Source: Allolucifera butyrica (GTDB taxonomy: Bacteria > Bacillota > Negativicutes > Sporomusales > UPPP01). Taken from it: DNA of 64,000 nucleotides. A model generated the notes under the pieces. It had not been told where the DNA came from and searched no databases. It saw only the letters and a program-made list of their open reading frames with translations. Positions within the stretch are counted from its first letter, which is position 1. Each line of letters starts with the position of its first letter. The position numbers and the translations under genes are program-made. Location of the stretch: the NCBI RefSeq assembly GCF_900476375.1, contig NZ_UPPP01000066.1, positions 1 to 64,000 on the forward strand, in the 5' to 3' direction. Shown here piece after piece: positions 1 to 8,703 of the stretch.

Positions 1-2
1 AC

Positions 3-260
3 AAAGAGGGAGCAAAAAACAAAACTTATTCGATGAAAATTAAATCTGGTGAGCACACCGAACAAATGGCGTTCCAGGAAAGCGAGTACTTCAAGGAAAA
101 GGCGAAAGAGCGCTACAAGATTGAGGCTAAAAACAGTGAACTCAAACACAGGCACGGGTATGACGTAGCGTCATCTTCGGGTCTTGTTGGCATGGAGTTA
201 CAAGGGGCGATGGCGATATTTACTGTTAATATAAAGAGAATATTGAAACTGATAAAATAA
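3..260 (+). CDS. C-terminal fragment of an IS1182-type transposase
   Basis: The reading frame is open from the window's left edge, so the 5' end lies outside; the first internal ATG (33) is probably not a real start. The fragment contains a QESEYFKEKAKERYKIEAKN-like stretch followed by HRHGYDVASS, which resembles the C-terminal end of DDE transposases of the IS1182 family, where a conserved glutamate-containing RY.IEAKN segment belongs to the catalytic core. It ends just before a strong hairpin at 292-337. Whether the element is intact cannot be judged from here. Family assignment is from memory of the motif, not a search. Confidence 0.7.
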   Translation, partial: KEGAKNKTYSMKIKSGEHTEQMAFQESEYFKEKAKERYKIEAKNSELKHRHGYDVASSSGLVGMELQGAMAIFTVNIKRILKLIK

Positions 261-291
261 GAGACAAGTTATAAAGGTTTTTCCAGATAGT

Positions 292-337
292 AAAAGACGA
301 CCATTATCCCAAAATTGGGAATAAGGGTCGTCTTTTA
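292..337. terminator. Bidirectional rho-independent terminator
   Basis: A near-perfect inverted repeat: AAAGACGACC and ATTATCCC on the left, GGGAATAA and GGGTCGTCTTTT on the right, with a short AAAATT loop. It has T-rich sequence on the right and A-rich sequence on the left, so it can stop the transposase from the left and the cyclophilin gene from the right. It could also include the end of the insertion sequence. Confidence 0.75.
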
Positions 338-437
338 TTTCTTACTCTTGAGCTTTGCTCCGAAAAACTACAAGTTCTTCAGTGGCCTCCTCTGGCAGTA
401 CAAGGTCTTTTCTATTGCATATTTACTTCTTCCCGGG

Positions 438-1037
438 CTAGGGTTGAATGGTAATCTTCTTGACGACCACATCCTCCACCGGACGGTCACTCTCATCGGT
501 TTTTACTTTGCCAATGGCTTTTACAACATCCATTCCTTCAATCACTTTGCCAAAAACAGAGTGGTGATGATCCAGCCACGGCGTTGGTTCCAGGGTGATA
601 AAGAACTGGGAACCACCGGTATTGGGGCCGGCATTGGCCATGGACAAAATCCCCGGCGAGTCATGTTTCAAATCGGGACTAAACTCGTCAGGAATCGTAT
701 AGCCCGGTCCGCCCGTACCCGTACCGGTTGGATCTCCCCCTTGAATCATAAATCCGTCAATAACCCGGTGAAAAATGGTTCCATCATAAAATTTCTTGTT
801 TACCAAACTAATAAAATTCTTGCTGGTAATCGGCGCCTTGTCCTCAAAAAGTTCTACTTTAAACGTGCCTTTCGTAGTCTCAAATACGGCCACAGGGTTT
901 TTAACCGAGCCAGCCGGCGCTGCGCTTTTATTGGGTGCCGGTATCGGCTGCGTTCCCTTGCCGCTTCCTGAGCAGCCGCTAAACAGCAATACGTTTAGTA
1001 CCAAAACAACGGCAACACCCACCGTCCATCTTTTCAT
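438..1037 (-). CDS. Cyclophilin-type peptidyl-prolyl isomerase lipoprotein
   Basis: Predicted extracytoplasmic peptidyl-prolyl cis-trans isomerase (199 aa). Residues 1-22 form a lipoprotein signal peptide with positive MKR start, hydrophobic core and a lipobox ending LLFSGC, followed by a Ser/Gly/Pro-rich linker to about residue 45. The cyclophilin fold follows, with the family residues visible: [14 protein letters not shown] (catalytic Arg and Phe/Gln), GSQFFITL, and [11 protein letters not shown]. It is a compact PpiB-like single domain. It faces the transposase fragment and lies 46 bp downstream of the transporter gene on the same strand, so the two may be co-transcribed. Function is well supported; the precise client proteins are unknown. 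Confidence 0.92.
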   Translation of the reverse strand: MKRWTVGVAVVLVLNVLLFSGCSGSGKGTQPIPAPNKSAAPAGSVKNPVAVFETTKGTFKVELFEDKAPITSKNFISLVNKKFYDGTIFHRVIDGFMIQGGDPTGTGTGGPGYTIPDEFSPDLKHDSPGILSMANAGPNTGGSQFFITLEPTPWLDHHHSVFGKVIEGMDVVKAIGKVKTDESDRPVEDVVVKKITIQP

Positions 1038-1083
1038 ATGCTTTGACTCCTTTGCCTAATTTGGTATATATTGTATCCTTCGT

Positions 1084-2457
1084 TTACTTTATAATTCCAA
1101 TCGAGTTTAAAAAGACAACAATCAGCAGCGCCGGCGTAACGTAGCGGACAATAAAGAAGTAAACGGAAATAAGCGAGTTGATCTTCAATGCCCCATGATT
1201 GGATAATTCACGCCGCACATCGTCTTGCTTGACTACATAACCCATGAAAATGGCAATTAACAGACCGCCTAATGGCAATAGAATATTGGAAGACAGATAG
1301 TCAAACAAATCAAAGAAGCCTTTGCCGAAAATTGTAATATTGCCCAAGAGGCTGGCTTTATCCACCGAGAGAGTGGCCAGCACACCGACAATGGCAATAA
1401 AGAGGCCATTTAAAAGAGCGGCTTTGGGGCGGGAAACTTTACGTTCTTCCGTAAAATACGCAATCGGCACCTCCACCAGTGACAGCATGGCCGTCGTTGC
1501 TGCGATAGAAGTTAAAAAGAAAAAGGCAATTAATAATAGATTTCCCAAGGGCATTTTAGAAAAAACCAGCGGAATGGTCATAAATAAAAGGCCCGGCCCG
1601 GCACCCGGCTCCATACCGAAAGAAAATACGGTCGGAAAAATGGCAATGCCGGCAAGCAGGGATACCATCGTATCGGACAGAGCCACCCGGACTGCCGTGC
1701 CAAACAGATTATTGTCCTCCGTAAAATAACTGCCATAGGTAATCATCGTTCCCATACCCAGGGACAGTTTAAAAAAGGCCAGACCCAACGCTGTCAATAT
1801 GGCGGCAGCCGATAATTTGCCGAAGTCAACATGAAACAGAAAGTCTACGCCGTTCCAAGCCCCTGGCAGCGTCAACGCCCGGACATCACAAATCAGGATC
1901 AGGACAAACAATAATGGCATCAACGTCTTGGTAATTTTCTCGATGCCTTTTTGTACCCCCATAGCCAAAATAGCGGAAACAACGATCAGCACAATAGCCT
2001 GCCATATAATCGGCGAAACCGGCCCCATAATGACATTCCCGAACTGAGCTTTTGCCGTCTCCATAGTAATCGCGGCAAAGTCGCCCCGGATCGCTTTGAA
2101 TAAATAAAAATAGACCCATCCGGCTACCGAACTATAAAAAAACATAATAAGATATGATGACATAACACCCATGGTACCGATGTGTTTCCAACCGGTTCCG
2201 GGTTTTAGCTCTGCTAAGGCGCCAATGGCATTTTTTCGCGTCTTACGGCCAATATAAAATTCTCCCAGCATAACCGGCAATCCAACGAAGAGTATACATA
2301 AAAAATAAATCAATAAGAAGGCGCCCCCGCCAAATTGTCCTGTAAGATAAGGAAACTTCCATATATTCCCCAAGCCGACAGCCGAACCCAGCGTAGCAAA
2401 AAATACGGCCAGCCCGGAAGAAAACTTCTCCCGCTTTTTCCCGCTTTCCGTCTCCAT
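1084..2457 (-). CDS. Sodium-dependent SNF-family (NSS) transporter
   Basis: Neurotransmitter:sodium symporter family member (457 aa), expected to import an amino acid or related solute with Na+. The N-terminal GSAVGLGNIWKFPYLTGQ motif is the family hallmark of TM1, which contributes Na+ and substrate ligands. About 11-12 hydrophobic segments are visible, in line with the shorter bacterial NSS proteins that lack TM12. The ATG at 2457 is preceded by a GGGAGAG ribosome site. The substrate cannot be read from sequence. It is divergent from the pyrophosphatase gene, with a 346-bp spacer between them. Confidence 0.9.
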   Translation of the reverse strand: METESGKKREKFSSGLAVFFATLGSAVGLGNIWKFPYLTGQFGGGAFLLIYFLCILFVGLPVMLGEFYIGRKTRKNAIGALAELKPGTGWKHIGTMGVMSSYLIMFFYSSVAGWVYFYLFKAIRGDFAAITMETAKAQFGNVIMGPVSPIIWQAIVLIVVSAILAMGVQKGIEKITKTLMPLLFVLILICDVRALTLPGAWNGVDFLFHVDFGKLSAAAILTALGLAFFKLSLGMGTMITYGSYFTEDNNLFGTAVRVALSDTMVSLLAGIAIFPTVFSFGMEPGAGPGLLFMTIPLVFSKMPLGNLLLIAFFFLTSIAATTAMLSLVEVPIAYFTEERKVSRPKAALLNGLFIAIVGVLATLSVDKASLLGNITIFGKGFFDLFDYLSSNILLPLGGLLIAIFMGYVVKQDDVRRELSNHGALKINSLISVYFFIVRYVTPALLIVVFLNSIGIIK

Positions 2458-2803
2458 GTTATGTTTCCACTCTCCCTTTCCTATTCTACATTAATCTACC
2501 CTGTAGAATGTTAACAAACTGTGTGCATACTGTCAAGTTAAGCCAAAATTTGGATGCCAAAGTTTAACTTTTCTAAATATTTCGATTTATAGTCTTGATT
2601 TTGGGAATGAATGGTTTATAATTTAAGATGGAAGTATATTTTCGTCTGAACTGTTTTTTTCGGATTGTTTTTAATAATCAGCAGGATAAATTAATACAAT
2701 TAAACAATGGGCATATTTTGCGCTAGTGGGACTCAAATTGCACTCACGGGACAAAAAGAGTCCCTGTGTGGATAAATATTCTATATTAAAGGAGTGATAT
2801 TCG
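2458..2803. other. 346-bp divergent spacer (transporter / hppA)
   Basis: No gene is visible. It holds the hppA promoter candidate (2595-2622), a leader of about 180 nt, and a hairpin at 2743-2769 (CACGGGAC ... GTCCC-T-GTG) lacking a T-run, so it is not an obvious terminator. The leader's length and hairpin leave room for post-transcriptional control, but no known riboswitch class was recognised. Confidence 0.5.
2595..2622 (+). promoter_or_regulatory. Sigma-70-type promoter candidate for hppA
   Basis: TTGATT at 2595-2600 and TATAAT at 2617-2622 with 16-bp spacing, about 180 bp upstream of the TTG start of hppA. Matched by eye only. Confidence 0.5.
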
Positions 2804-4864
2804 TTGGACCTTTCATTCATGATCCCATTATCCGGAGGTATTACTGTATTGGTTGCTATCTACCTGGTCTGGTACGTATTTAAAGCAGACCGGGGCGATG
2901 AATCCATGCAGGAAATTGCCCTGGCCATCAAACAGGGAGCGATGGCCTTTCTCAAACGGCAATACACAACAATTGCCATTTTAGCCGTCATCGTTGCAAT
3001 TATTCTTAGCCTGGTAACCAAAGACGGCGGTCATACCCCGCTGGCATTCGTAATTGGCGCTTTATGCTCGGCCCTGGCCGGATTTATTGGCATGTATGTT
3101 TCGGTCAATGCCAATTTGCGAACAGCCTCCGCTGCCAGACGCAGCTTAAACGATGCTCTCAAAATTTCCTTTCGCGGCGGTGCTGTCACCGGGTTGGCAG
3201 TGACTGCTCTCAGCCTGCTCGGTGTGGCCGGTTTGTTCTACGGCTTTAATGGCGTGAACAATCCGCAGGAAGCCCCCCTTTTAATTGTCGGGTTTGGTTT
3301 TGGGGCCAGTTTTGTTGCCTTATTTGCCCAGCTTGGCGGCGGAATTTATACCAAAGCTGCGGATGTAGGCGCTGACCTCGTTGGTAAAGTAGAAGCGGGT
3401 ATTCCGGAAGATGATCCGCGAAATCCTGCGGTAATCGCGGACCTTGTCGGCGATAATGTCGGCGACTGTGCAGGACGTGGCGCCGATTTGTTTGAATCGA
3501 CGGCGGCGGAAAATATCGGTGCCATGATCTTAGGCATTGCCTTGTTTCCGGCCTTTGGAATCAACGGAATCCTTTTTCCACTGGTAGCCAGAGCCTTCGG
3601 TCTTCTTGCTTCCATTGTGGGGATTTTCTGCGTAAGGACAAAAACAGTAGAGTCGGAAGACCCCAATCCTATGGCAGCCCTCAACATCGGCTATGGCGTT
3701 ACCAGTATTTTAGCCATTATCGCCATGTATTTTGTAACAAATCAAATGATTAATAAAAATGGCAGCGGCATCTACTTTTTCGGCTGTGCCGTAATCGGCA
3801 TCATAACCAGTTATTTATTCGTACTGGTTACGCAATATTACACGGATACTAAATACAGTCCTGTCAAGCAAATTGCCCGTTCATGCCAAACCGGACCGGC
3901 AACAACGATCATTACCGGATTTGCCGTCGGTCTGGAAAGCACCGCTGCTCCGGTCGTCATCATTTCGGCTGCTTTACTGCTCTCGCATTATCTGGGTAGC
4001 GCCAGCGGCCTTGCCGGCGGCGGCATATACGGAACGGCTGTCGCTACCATGGGAATGTTGTCAACCTGCGCTTATATTCTGGCCATGGACACCTTTGGTC
4101 CCATTACCGACAATGCCGGCGGTATTGCCGAGATGTCACACCAGCCATCAAATGTGCGATTTATCACCGACCTTTTGGACGGCTGCGGCAACACCACTAA
4201 GGCCATCACCAAGGGATATGCCATCGGCAGCGCCGCCTTAGCTACCTTTCTGCTCTTCTCGGCTTATCTTGATGAAGTCCAGCTTCTCGACAAATCTTTC
4301 AACCGTATTGTTGATATCGGTAAACCGGAAGTGTTTGTGGGCGGTTTTCTGGGTGCAATGCTGGTCTTCTTATTCACTTCTACCGCCATTCGGGCGGTTG
4401 GCAATGCAGCCCAATATGTTATCAAAGAAGTACGGCGTCAGTTTGCTGAAATTAAAGGAATTATGGAGGGCATTACCAAGCCTGATTACGCGACCTGCGT
4501 CGACATTGTTACCCTGGGCGCTCTCAAACAAATGGTCCTGCCCGGCATCATCGTCGTGGTTGTTCCCATCGTCGTAGGGATTATCCTTAAGGCAGAAGCC
4601 GCTGCTTCCTTCCTGATGGTCGCAACCATGACCGGAATCCTGATGGCGCTTCTCCTTAATAACGGCGGCGGCGCCTGGGATAATGCCAAGAAGTGCATAG
4701 AACTGGGCGGTATCTATGGCGGTAAAGCGTCGGAGGCCCATAAAGCCAGCATCGTCGGCGATACTGTCGGCGACCCGTTCAAAGATACGGCCGGCCCTTC
4801 CATCCACGTATTAATTAAATTATTAAGTACTATCACCCTGGTCCTGGCTTCCCTTTATGTATGA
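2804..4864 (+). CDS. hppA: Membrane-bound proton-translocating pyrophosphatase (K+-independent type)
   Basis: Hydrolyses cytoplasmic pyrophosphate and uses the energy to pump ions across the membrane (686 aa, about 16 TM segments, usual family length). The substrate site motifs DVGADLVGKVE, EDDPRNPAVIADLVGDNVGD and the C-terminal DTVGDPFKDTAGPS are all present, with many acidic Mg-PPi ligands. In the GNTTKA motif, Lys466 occupies the position that is Ala in K+-dependent enzymes; Lys marks the K+-independent H+-pumping subgroup. Start is TTG at 2804, chosen because AAAGGAGTGAT sits just upstream and no ATG is better placed. A terminator follows at 4903. Confidence 0.95.
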   Translation: MDLSFMIPLSGGITVLVAIYLVWYVFKADRGDESMQEIALAIKQGAMAFLKRQYTTIAILAVIVAIILSLVTKDGGHTPLAFVIGALCSALAGFIGMYVSVNANLRTASAARRSLNDALKISFRGGAVTGLAVTALSLLGVAGLFYGFNGVNNPQEAPLLIVGFGFGASFVALFAQLGGGIYTKAADVGADLVGKVEAGIPEDDPRNPAVIADLVGDNVGDCAGRGADLFESTAAENIGAMILGIALFPAFGINGILFPLVARAFGLLASIVGIFCVRTKTVESEDPNPMAALNIGYGVTSILAIIAMYFVTNQMINKNGSGIYFFGCAVIGIITSYLFVLVTQYYTDTKYSPVKQIARSCQTGPATTIITGFAVGLESTAAPVVIISAALLLSHYLGSASGLAGGGIYGTAVATMGMLSTCAYILAMDTFGPITDNAGGIAEMSHQPSNVRFITDLLDGCGNTTKAITKGYAIGSAALATFLLFSAYLDEVQLLDKSFNRIVDIGKPEVFVGGFLGAMLVFLFTSTAIRAVGNAAQYVIKEVRRQFAEIKGIMEGITKPDYATCVDIVTLGALKQMVLPGIIVVVVPIVVGIILKAEAAASFLMVATMTGILMALLLNNGGGAWDNAKKCIELGGIYGGKASEAHKASIVGDTVGDPFKDTAGPSIHVLIKLLSTITLVLASLYV

Positions 4865-4902
4865 AGGACCGCTGAGTTTTCAGCGTAGGACACAAGATTC
4901 AG

Positions 4903-4942
4903 ACCAGCCTTCTCCGTTCACCGGAAGAAGGCTGGTTTTATT
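4903..4942 (+). terminator. Rho-independent terminator after hppA
   Basis: ACCAGCCTTCT pairs with AGAAGGCTGGT around a 12-nt loop, followed by TTTATTGTT. It lies 39 bp after hppA and just before the convergent amidotransferase gene; A-rich sequence on the other side is limited, so it mainly serves the plus strand. Confidence 0.85.
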
Positions 4943-4948
4943 GTTGTC

Positions 4949-5689
4949 TTATAGCGCCTTACCCGCCGCAGCGACAAAGTGATCAAAAATATTCTGCATT
5001 GCCGGGGATTGCTCCACCAGTCTTTCCGGATGCCATTGTACACCGACGATCCAGAGAGAGTCGTCTTTTTCGATGCCTTCAATTACACCGTCCTTGGTTC
5101 GGGCATTGATCAAGAAACCGGGAGCAACCCCTTTGATAATCTGATGATGGGAACTGTTGGTCATAATGCGTTCCACCCCCATCATGGCATGCAGCCGGCT
5201 TCCCGCAGCGATTGTCACCGTGTGCCAGGCGGCATTACCGGGGCAGTTCTGGTTATGCTCCAGACGATTGCCTTTTACCCAGGAAATATCCTGGTATAAC
5301 GTTCCGCCAAAAGCAACATTCAGCAGTTGTACTCCCCGGCATATGCCCAGTAATGGTTTTCCGGCCGCTTTCGCCGCCTGAACTACTTTAATTTCATATT
5401 CATCCCGTTCCAGACTGACAAAACCCAAAGGACCGACCGGCTCCTCCCCATAAAAGGAAGGATGAATATCGCCGCCGCCGGACAGTAAGATTCCCTGGCA
5501 CATGGCTACCTGTTTATCTAGTGTATCGGCATCATTGACGGCGGGAATAATGATAGGAATCCCGCCGGCCCGGGTAACCGCCCTGATATAGTCCCTCCCG
5601 ACACAGGACCGTTCACTGCCGGCCAATATGCCGCCTTCCACCATCATGGGACTGGCCGTAATACCGATAACCGGTTTATTCTCCGTCAC
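4949..5689 (-). CDS. Class I glutamine amidotransferase-like peptidase C26 (gamma-glutamyl hydrolase family)
   Basis: Predicted gamma-glutamyl hydrolase of the PuuD-like C26 family (246 aa), which removes gamma-linked glutamate from small amides. The oxyanion region LLSGGGDIHPSFYGEE, the nucleophile elbow GICRGVQLLN with catalytic Cys, and VQWHPER carrying His and Glu are complete. It lies 42 bp downstream of an M19 dipeptidase on the same strand. The pair may process gamma-glutamyl peptides or amides, but the natural substrate is not evident. PuuD assignment proper would need putrescine-pathway neighbours, which are absent here. Confidence 0.85.
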   Translation of the reverse strand: MTENKPVIGITASPMMVEGGILAGSERSCVGRDYIRAVTRAGGIPIIIPAVNDADTLDKQVAMCQGILLSGGGDIHPSFYGEEPVGPLGFVSLERDEYEIKVVQAAKAAGKPLLGICRGVQLLNVAFGGTLYQDISWVKGNRLEHNQNCPGNAAWHTVTIAAGSRLHAMMGVERIMTNSSHHQIIKGVAPGFLINARTKDGVIEGIEKDDSLWIVGVQWHPERLVEQSPAMQNIFDHFVAAAGKAL

Positions 5690-5731
5690 AGCTATCTCGC
5701 CCCTCTCTTTGCATTCCTCTCCGGAAAAACA

Positions 5732-6673
5732 TCAGCGCAAAACATTCCGGATAACCCGCTCGGCATTGTTATGGCAAATTTTTTCTATATCGCTTTCGGC
5801 AAAGCCGGCGCTCCGAAGACCTTGCTCCAACTTGCCGATCTCCCCGATATGAGAAACTTCACAGACCGGCTCAATGCCGTCAAAGTCGGTGCCCAGCGCA
5901 ATGACATCGATTCCGCCGACCTGCCGGATATGCTTAATATGACGAACCATATCTTCAACTCGGCTTATCTCGCTGTTTCCTAAAAAAGTCCGTTCAAAAT
6001 TAATGCCCATAACGCCGCCCTTCTCAGCCAAAACCCGAATCATATCATCCGTCAGGTTCCTTGGATGGTCTTGAACCGTCCGGGCGTTGGAATGAGAGGC
6101 CACAAACGGCTGTGTTGAAAGAGCTGCCACATCATAAAAACCCTGGTCCGAGAGGTGGGAAACATCAATCAGCATTCCCAGCCGGTTCATCTCCCGGACT
6201 ACCTCCTTGCCAAACGGGGTAAGTCCCCGGGAGCGGTATTGAGCCTCCTTATTGGGATAACCAATTTCATTGGGATAATTCCAGGTCAGGGTAATGAGCC
6301 GTACTCCCAGGTGATAAAAATTCCGTAAATGGTGAAGCTGTCCGCGTAAAACTCCGCCTTCTTCAATAGTCAGAAAAGCGGAAATCTTGTTTTGACGTTT
6401 GTTTTCAAGCAAATCCCGGTAGTTTCCGGCCCAACGAAGGGCATCCTGATTTTTTTCCAGTTGCGCATAAAAAGTATCCGCCATTTCCAGACAAGTCTCC
6501 AACGCATTGTCTGTTTTTTGCAAGTCAACAAATAGGGCAAAAAACTGAGCCATTGAAGAGGCTTGCTTTAGTTTTTCCACGTCTACGCAAAAGTCATTTT
6601 GCCGCAATTGTAACGTGTTTTTATCCGCCATCAGCAGTAAAACAGTATCGCAATGAAGATCAATGATCGGCAT
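5732..6673 (-). CDS. Membrane dipeptidase, peptidase M19 family
   Basis: Renal-dipeptidase-like zinc peptidase (313 aa) that cleaves dipeptides, often with D-residues at the second position. Metal-binding motifs are visible in order: N-terminal DLHCDT, the bridging Glu in LTIEEGG, HLSDQGF, ASHSNARTV and the C-terminal GTDFDG. No signal peptide is seen, so it is probably cytoplasmic as in other Bacillota homologues. Start ATG at 6673 has GGAAGG upstream. It is first in a likely two-gene unit with the C26 amidotransferase. Confidence 0.92.
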   Translation of the reverse strand: MPIIDLHCDTVLLLMADKNTLQLRQNDFCVDVEKLKQASSMAQFFALFVDLQKTDNALETCLEMADTFYAQLEKNQDALRWAGNYRDLLENKRQNKISAFLTIEEGGVLRGQLHHLRNFYHLGVRLITLTWNYPNEIGYPNKEAQYRSRGLTPFGKEVVREMNRLGMLIDVSHLSDQGFYDVAALSTQPFVASHSNARTVQDHPRNLTDDMIRVLAEKGGVMGINFERTFLGNSEISRVEDMVRHIKHIRQVGGIDVIALGTDFDGIEPVCEVSHIGEIGKLEQGLRSAGFAESDIEKICHNNAERVIRNVLR

Positions 6674-6775
6674 AATCTCAGCCTTCCTTTCCCGGCATTT
6701 TCAATCCGACACAAGTTTAACACACCTATCTCTTACTATATATTTTTTAATTAGGATTTACAATGCGGAGCCACT

Positions 6776-6811
6776 TAAAAAAGAAAAAGCCGGCGCATAC
6801 AGCACCGGCTT
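6776..6811 (-). terminator. Rho-independent terminator of the sugar PTS operon
   Basis: On the minus strand AAGCCGGTG ... CGCCGGCTT forms a stem with one mismatch, followed by TTTCTTTTTT. It ends the IIA-IIC-IIB unit 12 bp after the IIB stop codon. Confidence 0.85.
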
Positions 6812-6822
6812 CCAATATTTAT

Positions 6823-7128
6823 TTACACTAGTTTTACCGCTTCTTCGACAATGGCCGTCGCATTTTTAATTGCTTTCTGCGGCTCAACCCGTAAAGTTGG
6901 TTTTCCCTTAAAACGTTCTTCTTCTTTCACTGCCACATCGACGGCAAAAATTACCACGCCAGCCTCGGCTACTTCTTTGGCGGTAATTTTATTCTCCACA
7001 CCGATAGAGCCCTGGGTTTCCACCTTTATACTATGACCCAGCTTTTTGGCCGCCTTTTCCAAGGCAGTCGCCGCCATATAGGTATGAGCAATTCCAGTGG
7101 GACAGGCCGTAACTGCTACAATTTTCAT
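6823..7128 (-). CDS. PTS fructose-family enzyme IIB
   Basis: Fructose-family PTS IIB (101 aa from the chosen ATG). The phosphorylated Cys is in VTACPTGIAHTYMAA, the diagnostic fructose IIB loop, at residue 9. It accepts phosphate from IIA and passes it to sugar on IIC. The frame extends three residues upstream to 7137, but homologues usually begin MKIVAVTACPTG, so 7128 was chosen. It is the last gene of a IIA-IIC-IIB series with separate polypeptides. The sugar may be fructose or a related hexose derivative; sequence alone does not settle it. Confidence 0.92.
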   Translation of the reverse strand: MKIVAVTACPTGIAHTYMAATALEKAAKKLGHSIKVETQGSIGVENKITAKEVAEAGVVIFAVDVAVKEEERFKGKPTLRVEPQKAIKNATAIVEEAVKLV

Positions 7129-7179
7129 GATTACCATCTCTTTCCGATTAGTTTTATTCTATTTAAAGTAATTCAATCG

Positions 7180-8223
7180 TCAGGCGTCCATTCCCTTTCC
7201 ATTTTCCACTTCTTCCACAACCGTTTTTTTCAGGGCATTCACCATCAACGCAGTAATCGCAATGCCGATGAGAATGGCTACAATAAACATGATGCGATTG
7301 TCAACCACCGGCAAAACAATCGGCCCACCGTGCGGCGCATGGTCACCGACACCGAACATGGCGGCAACGGCAGCGCCGATAGCCGAACCGGTCATAATGG
7401 AGGGAATTACCCGCAACGGATCGGCTGCAGCAAAGGGAATGGCTCCTTCCGTAATGCCGATCAATCCCATAGCCAAAGCACCATAACCGGCTTCGCGTTC
7501 CGTTTCATCATATTTTTTCGGTGCCAGCAGGGTCGCAACCCCCATGCCGAGCGGGGGAATACAAATGGCAACAGCAACCGGCCCCATTACCGTGTAAACC
7601 CCTTGTCCGATCATGGCTGCACCAAACAAAAACGCCACTTTGTTAACCGGACCGCCCATATCAAACGCGATCATCGCACCCATAACCAGGGCCAATACTA
7701 CGGAACTGCCGGAACTCATGGACTTCAGACCGGCGGTCATGGATTCCATCAACCCGGCGATGGGATTGCCAATTACATAAATCATCAAACCGCCAACCAC
7801 TAAAGCAGACAGAAGCGGAATCACAAAGATCGGCATGATCGGACGAATCGTCGGTGGAACCCGCCAGCCTTTAATCCATCTGGCCACATAACCGGCAATA
7901 AAACCGGCGATAATGCCGCCCAGAAAACCGGCTTTTATGTTCATGGCCAGGAAGCCGCCAACCATACCGGGAGCGATACCGGCCCGGTCGGCTATGGCAT
8001 AGGAGATGAAACCGGCCAGAACCGGCACCATCATCTGGAATCCGGCAACCCCAATGTTCAGCATATTAACCAATACCGGGTTGGTTACATTGGCACCCTT
8101 TCCTGCTTCCACCCCGCTCAGAGCAATAGAGAACGCAATCAGTACGCCACCAATTACTACAAAAGGAATCATGTAGGAAACACCGGTCATTAAATATTGT
8201 CTAATTCTTTTTAATTCGTCCAC
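7180..8223 (-). CDS. PTS fructose-family enzyme IIC permease
   Basis: Membrane channel of the sugar PTS (347 aa, about nine hydrophobic segments). It starts DELKRIRQYLMTGVSYMIPFVVIGG, typical of fructose IIC, and contains conserved MGGPVNKVAF and ITEGAIPFAAADP loops implicated in sugar binding in the family. It is separated from IIB by 42 bp and from IIA by 30 bp. IIC stands alone here, whereas many Bacillota fructose systems fuse IIA-IIB-IIC. Confidence 0.92.
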   Translation of the reverse strand: MDELKRIRQYLMTGVSYMIPFVVIGGVLIAFSIALSGVEAGKGANVTNPVLVNMLNIGVAGFQMMVPVLAGFISYAIADRAGIAPGMVGGFLAMNIKAGFLGGIIAGFIAGYVARWIKGWRVPPTIRPIMPIFVIPLLSALVVGGLMIYVIGNPIAGLMESMTAGLKSMSSGSSVVLALVMGAMIAFDMGGPVNKVAFLFGAAMIGQGVYTVMGPVAVAICIPPLGMGVATLLAPKKYDETEREAGYGALAMGLIGITEGAIPFAAADPLRVIPSIMTGSAIGAAVAAMFGVGDHAPHGGPIVLPVVDNRIMFIVAILIGIAITALMVNALKKTVVEEVENGKGMDA

Positions 8224-8253
8224 CTTTTTTCCTCCTCTATACTATAAATGCAA

Positions 8254-8703
8254 TTAACAAGCCTTGATATCTTTCAAGGCATTCAATACTTCCCGTCGGC
8301 TGTTCGCCTTTTTCAGGGATTCTACGAAATCATCATCCATCAGCTTACGGGATAATTGAGATAAGACCTTAAGATGAAAATTGTCCACATTCTCTTCCGG
8401 AACTCCCAAGAGGAAAATCATATTTACCGGACTGCCGTCGGCGGCATCCCACTCAATTCCGGTTTTGGATTTTCCAAAAACAATCATCGCCTCCTTCACT
8501 GCTTTTGATTTTCCATGCGGTATGGCTATTCCGTTTCCCACCCCCGTTGTGTAAGTTTTTTCTCTTTCCATAACGCTTTGGGTATAGTCATCCAAAGAGG
8601 CCAGCTTTCCTTCCTTTGCCGCCATAAGAGCCAATTGCCGAATGGCCTCGTCCTTAGTGGCGGCTTCGAAATCAAGTAAGATAAGATTCTCATTGATTAA
8701 CAC
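8254..8703 (-). CDS. PTS fructose/mannitol-family enzyme IIA
   Basis: IIA phosphocarrier (149 aa) that takes phosphate from HPr. The active-site His63 is in GNGIAIPHGKS, the standard motif of the fructose-mannitol IIA family. Its 5' end overlaps the upstream regulator gene by 14 bp, indicating translational coupling. The regulator itself ends with a homologous IIA domain, so the operon encodes two IIA modules, one catalytic and one sensory. Confidence 0.93.
   Translation of the reverse strand: MLINENLILLDFEAATKDEAIRQLALMAAKEGKLASLDDYTQSVMEREKTYTTGVGNGIAIPHGKSKAVKEAMIVFGKSKTGIEWDAADGSPVNMIFLLGVPEENVDNFHLKVLSQLSRKLMDDDFVESLKKANSRREVLNALKDIKAC

Noticed and set aside
2701-2720. Sigma-54 element ATGGGCATATTTTGCG ahead of hppA
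   Set aside because: GG-GC spacing is 10-11 instead of 12; the sigma-70 pair upstream fits better.
7033-7803. 256-codon plus-strand frame opposite the PTS IIC gene
   Set aside because: Low-complexity His/Asn/Gly/Arg-rich translation typical of antisense frames; IIC is clearly the real gene.
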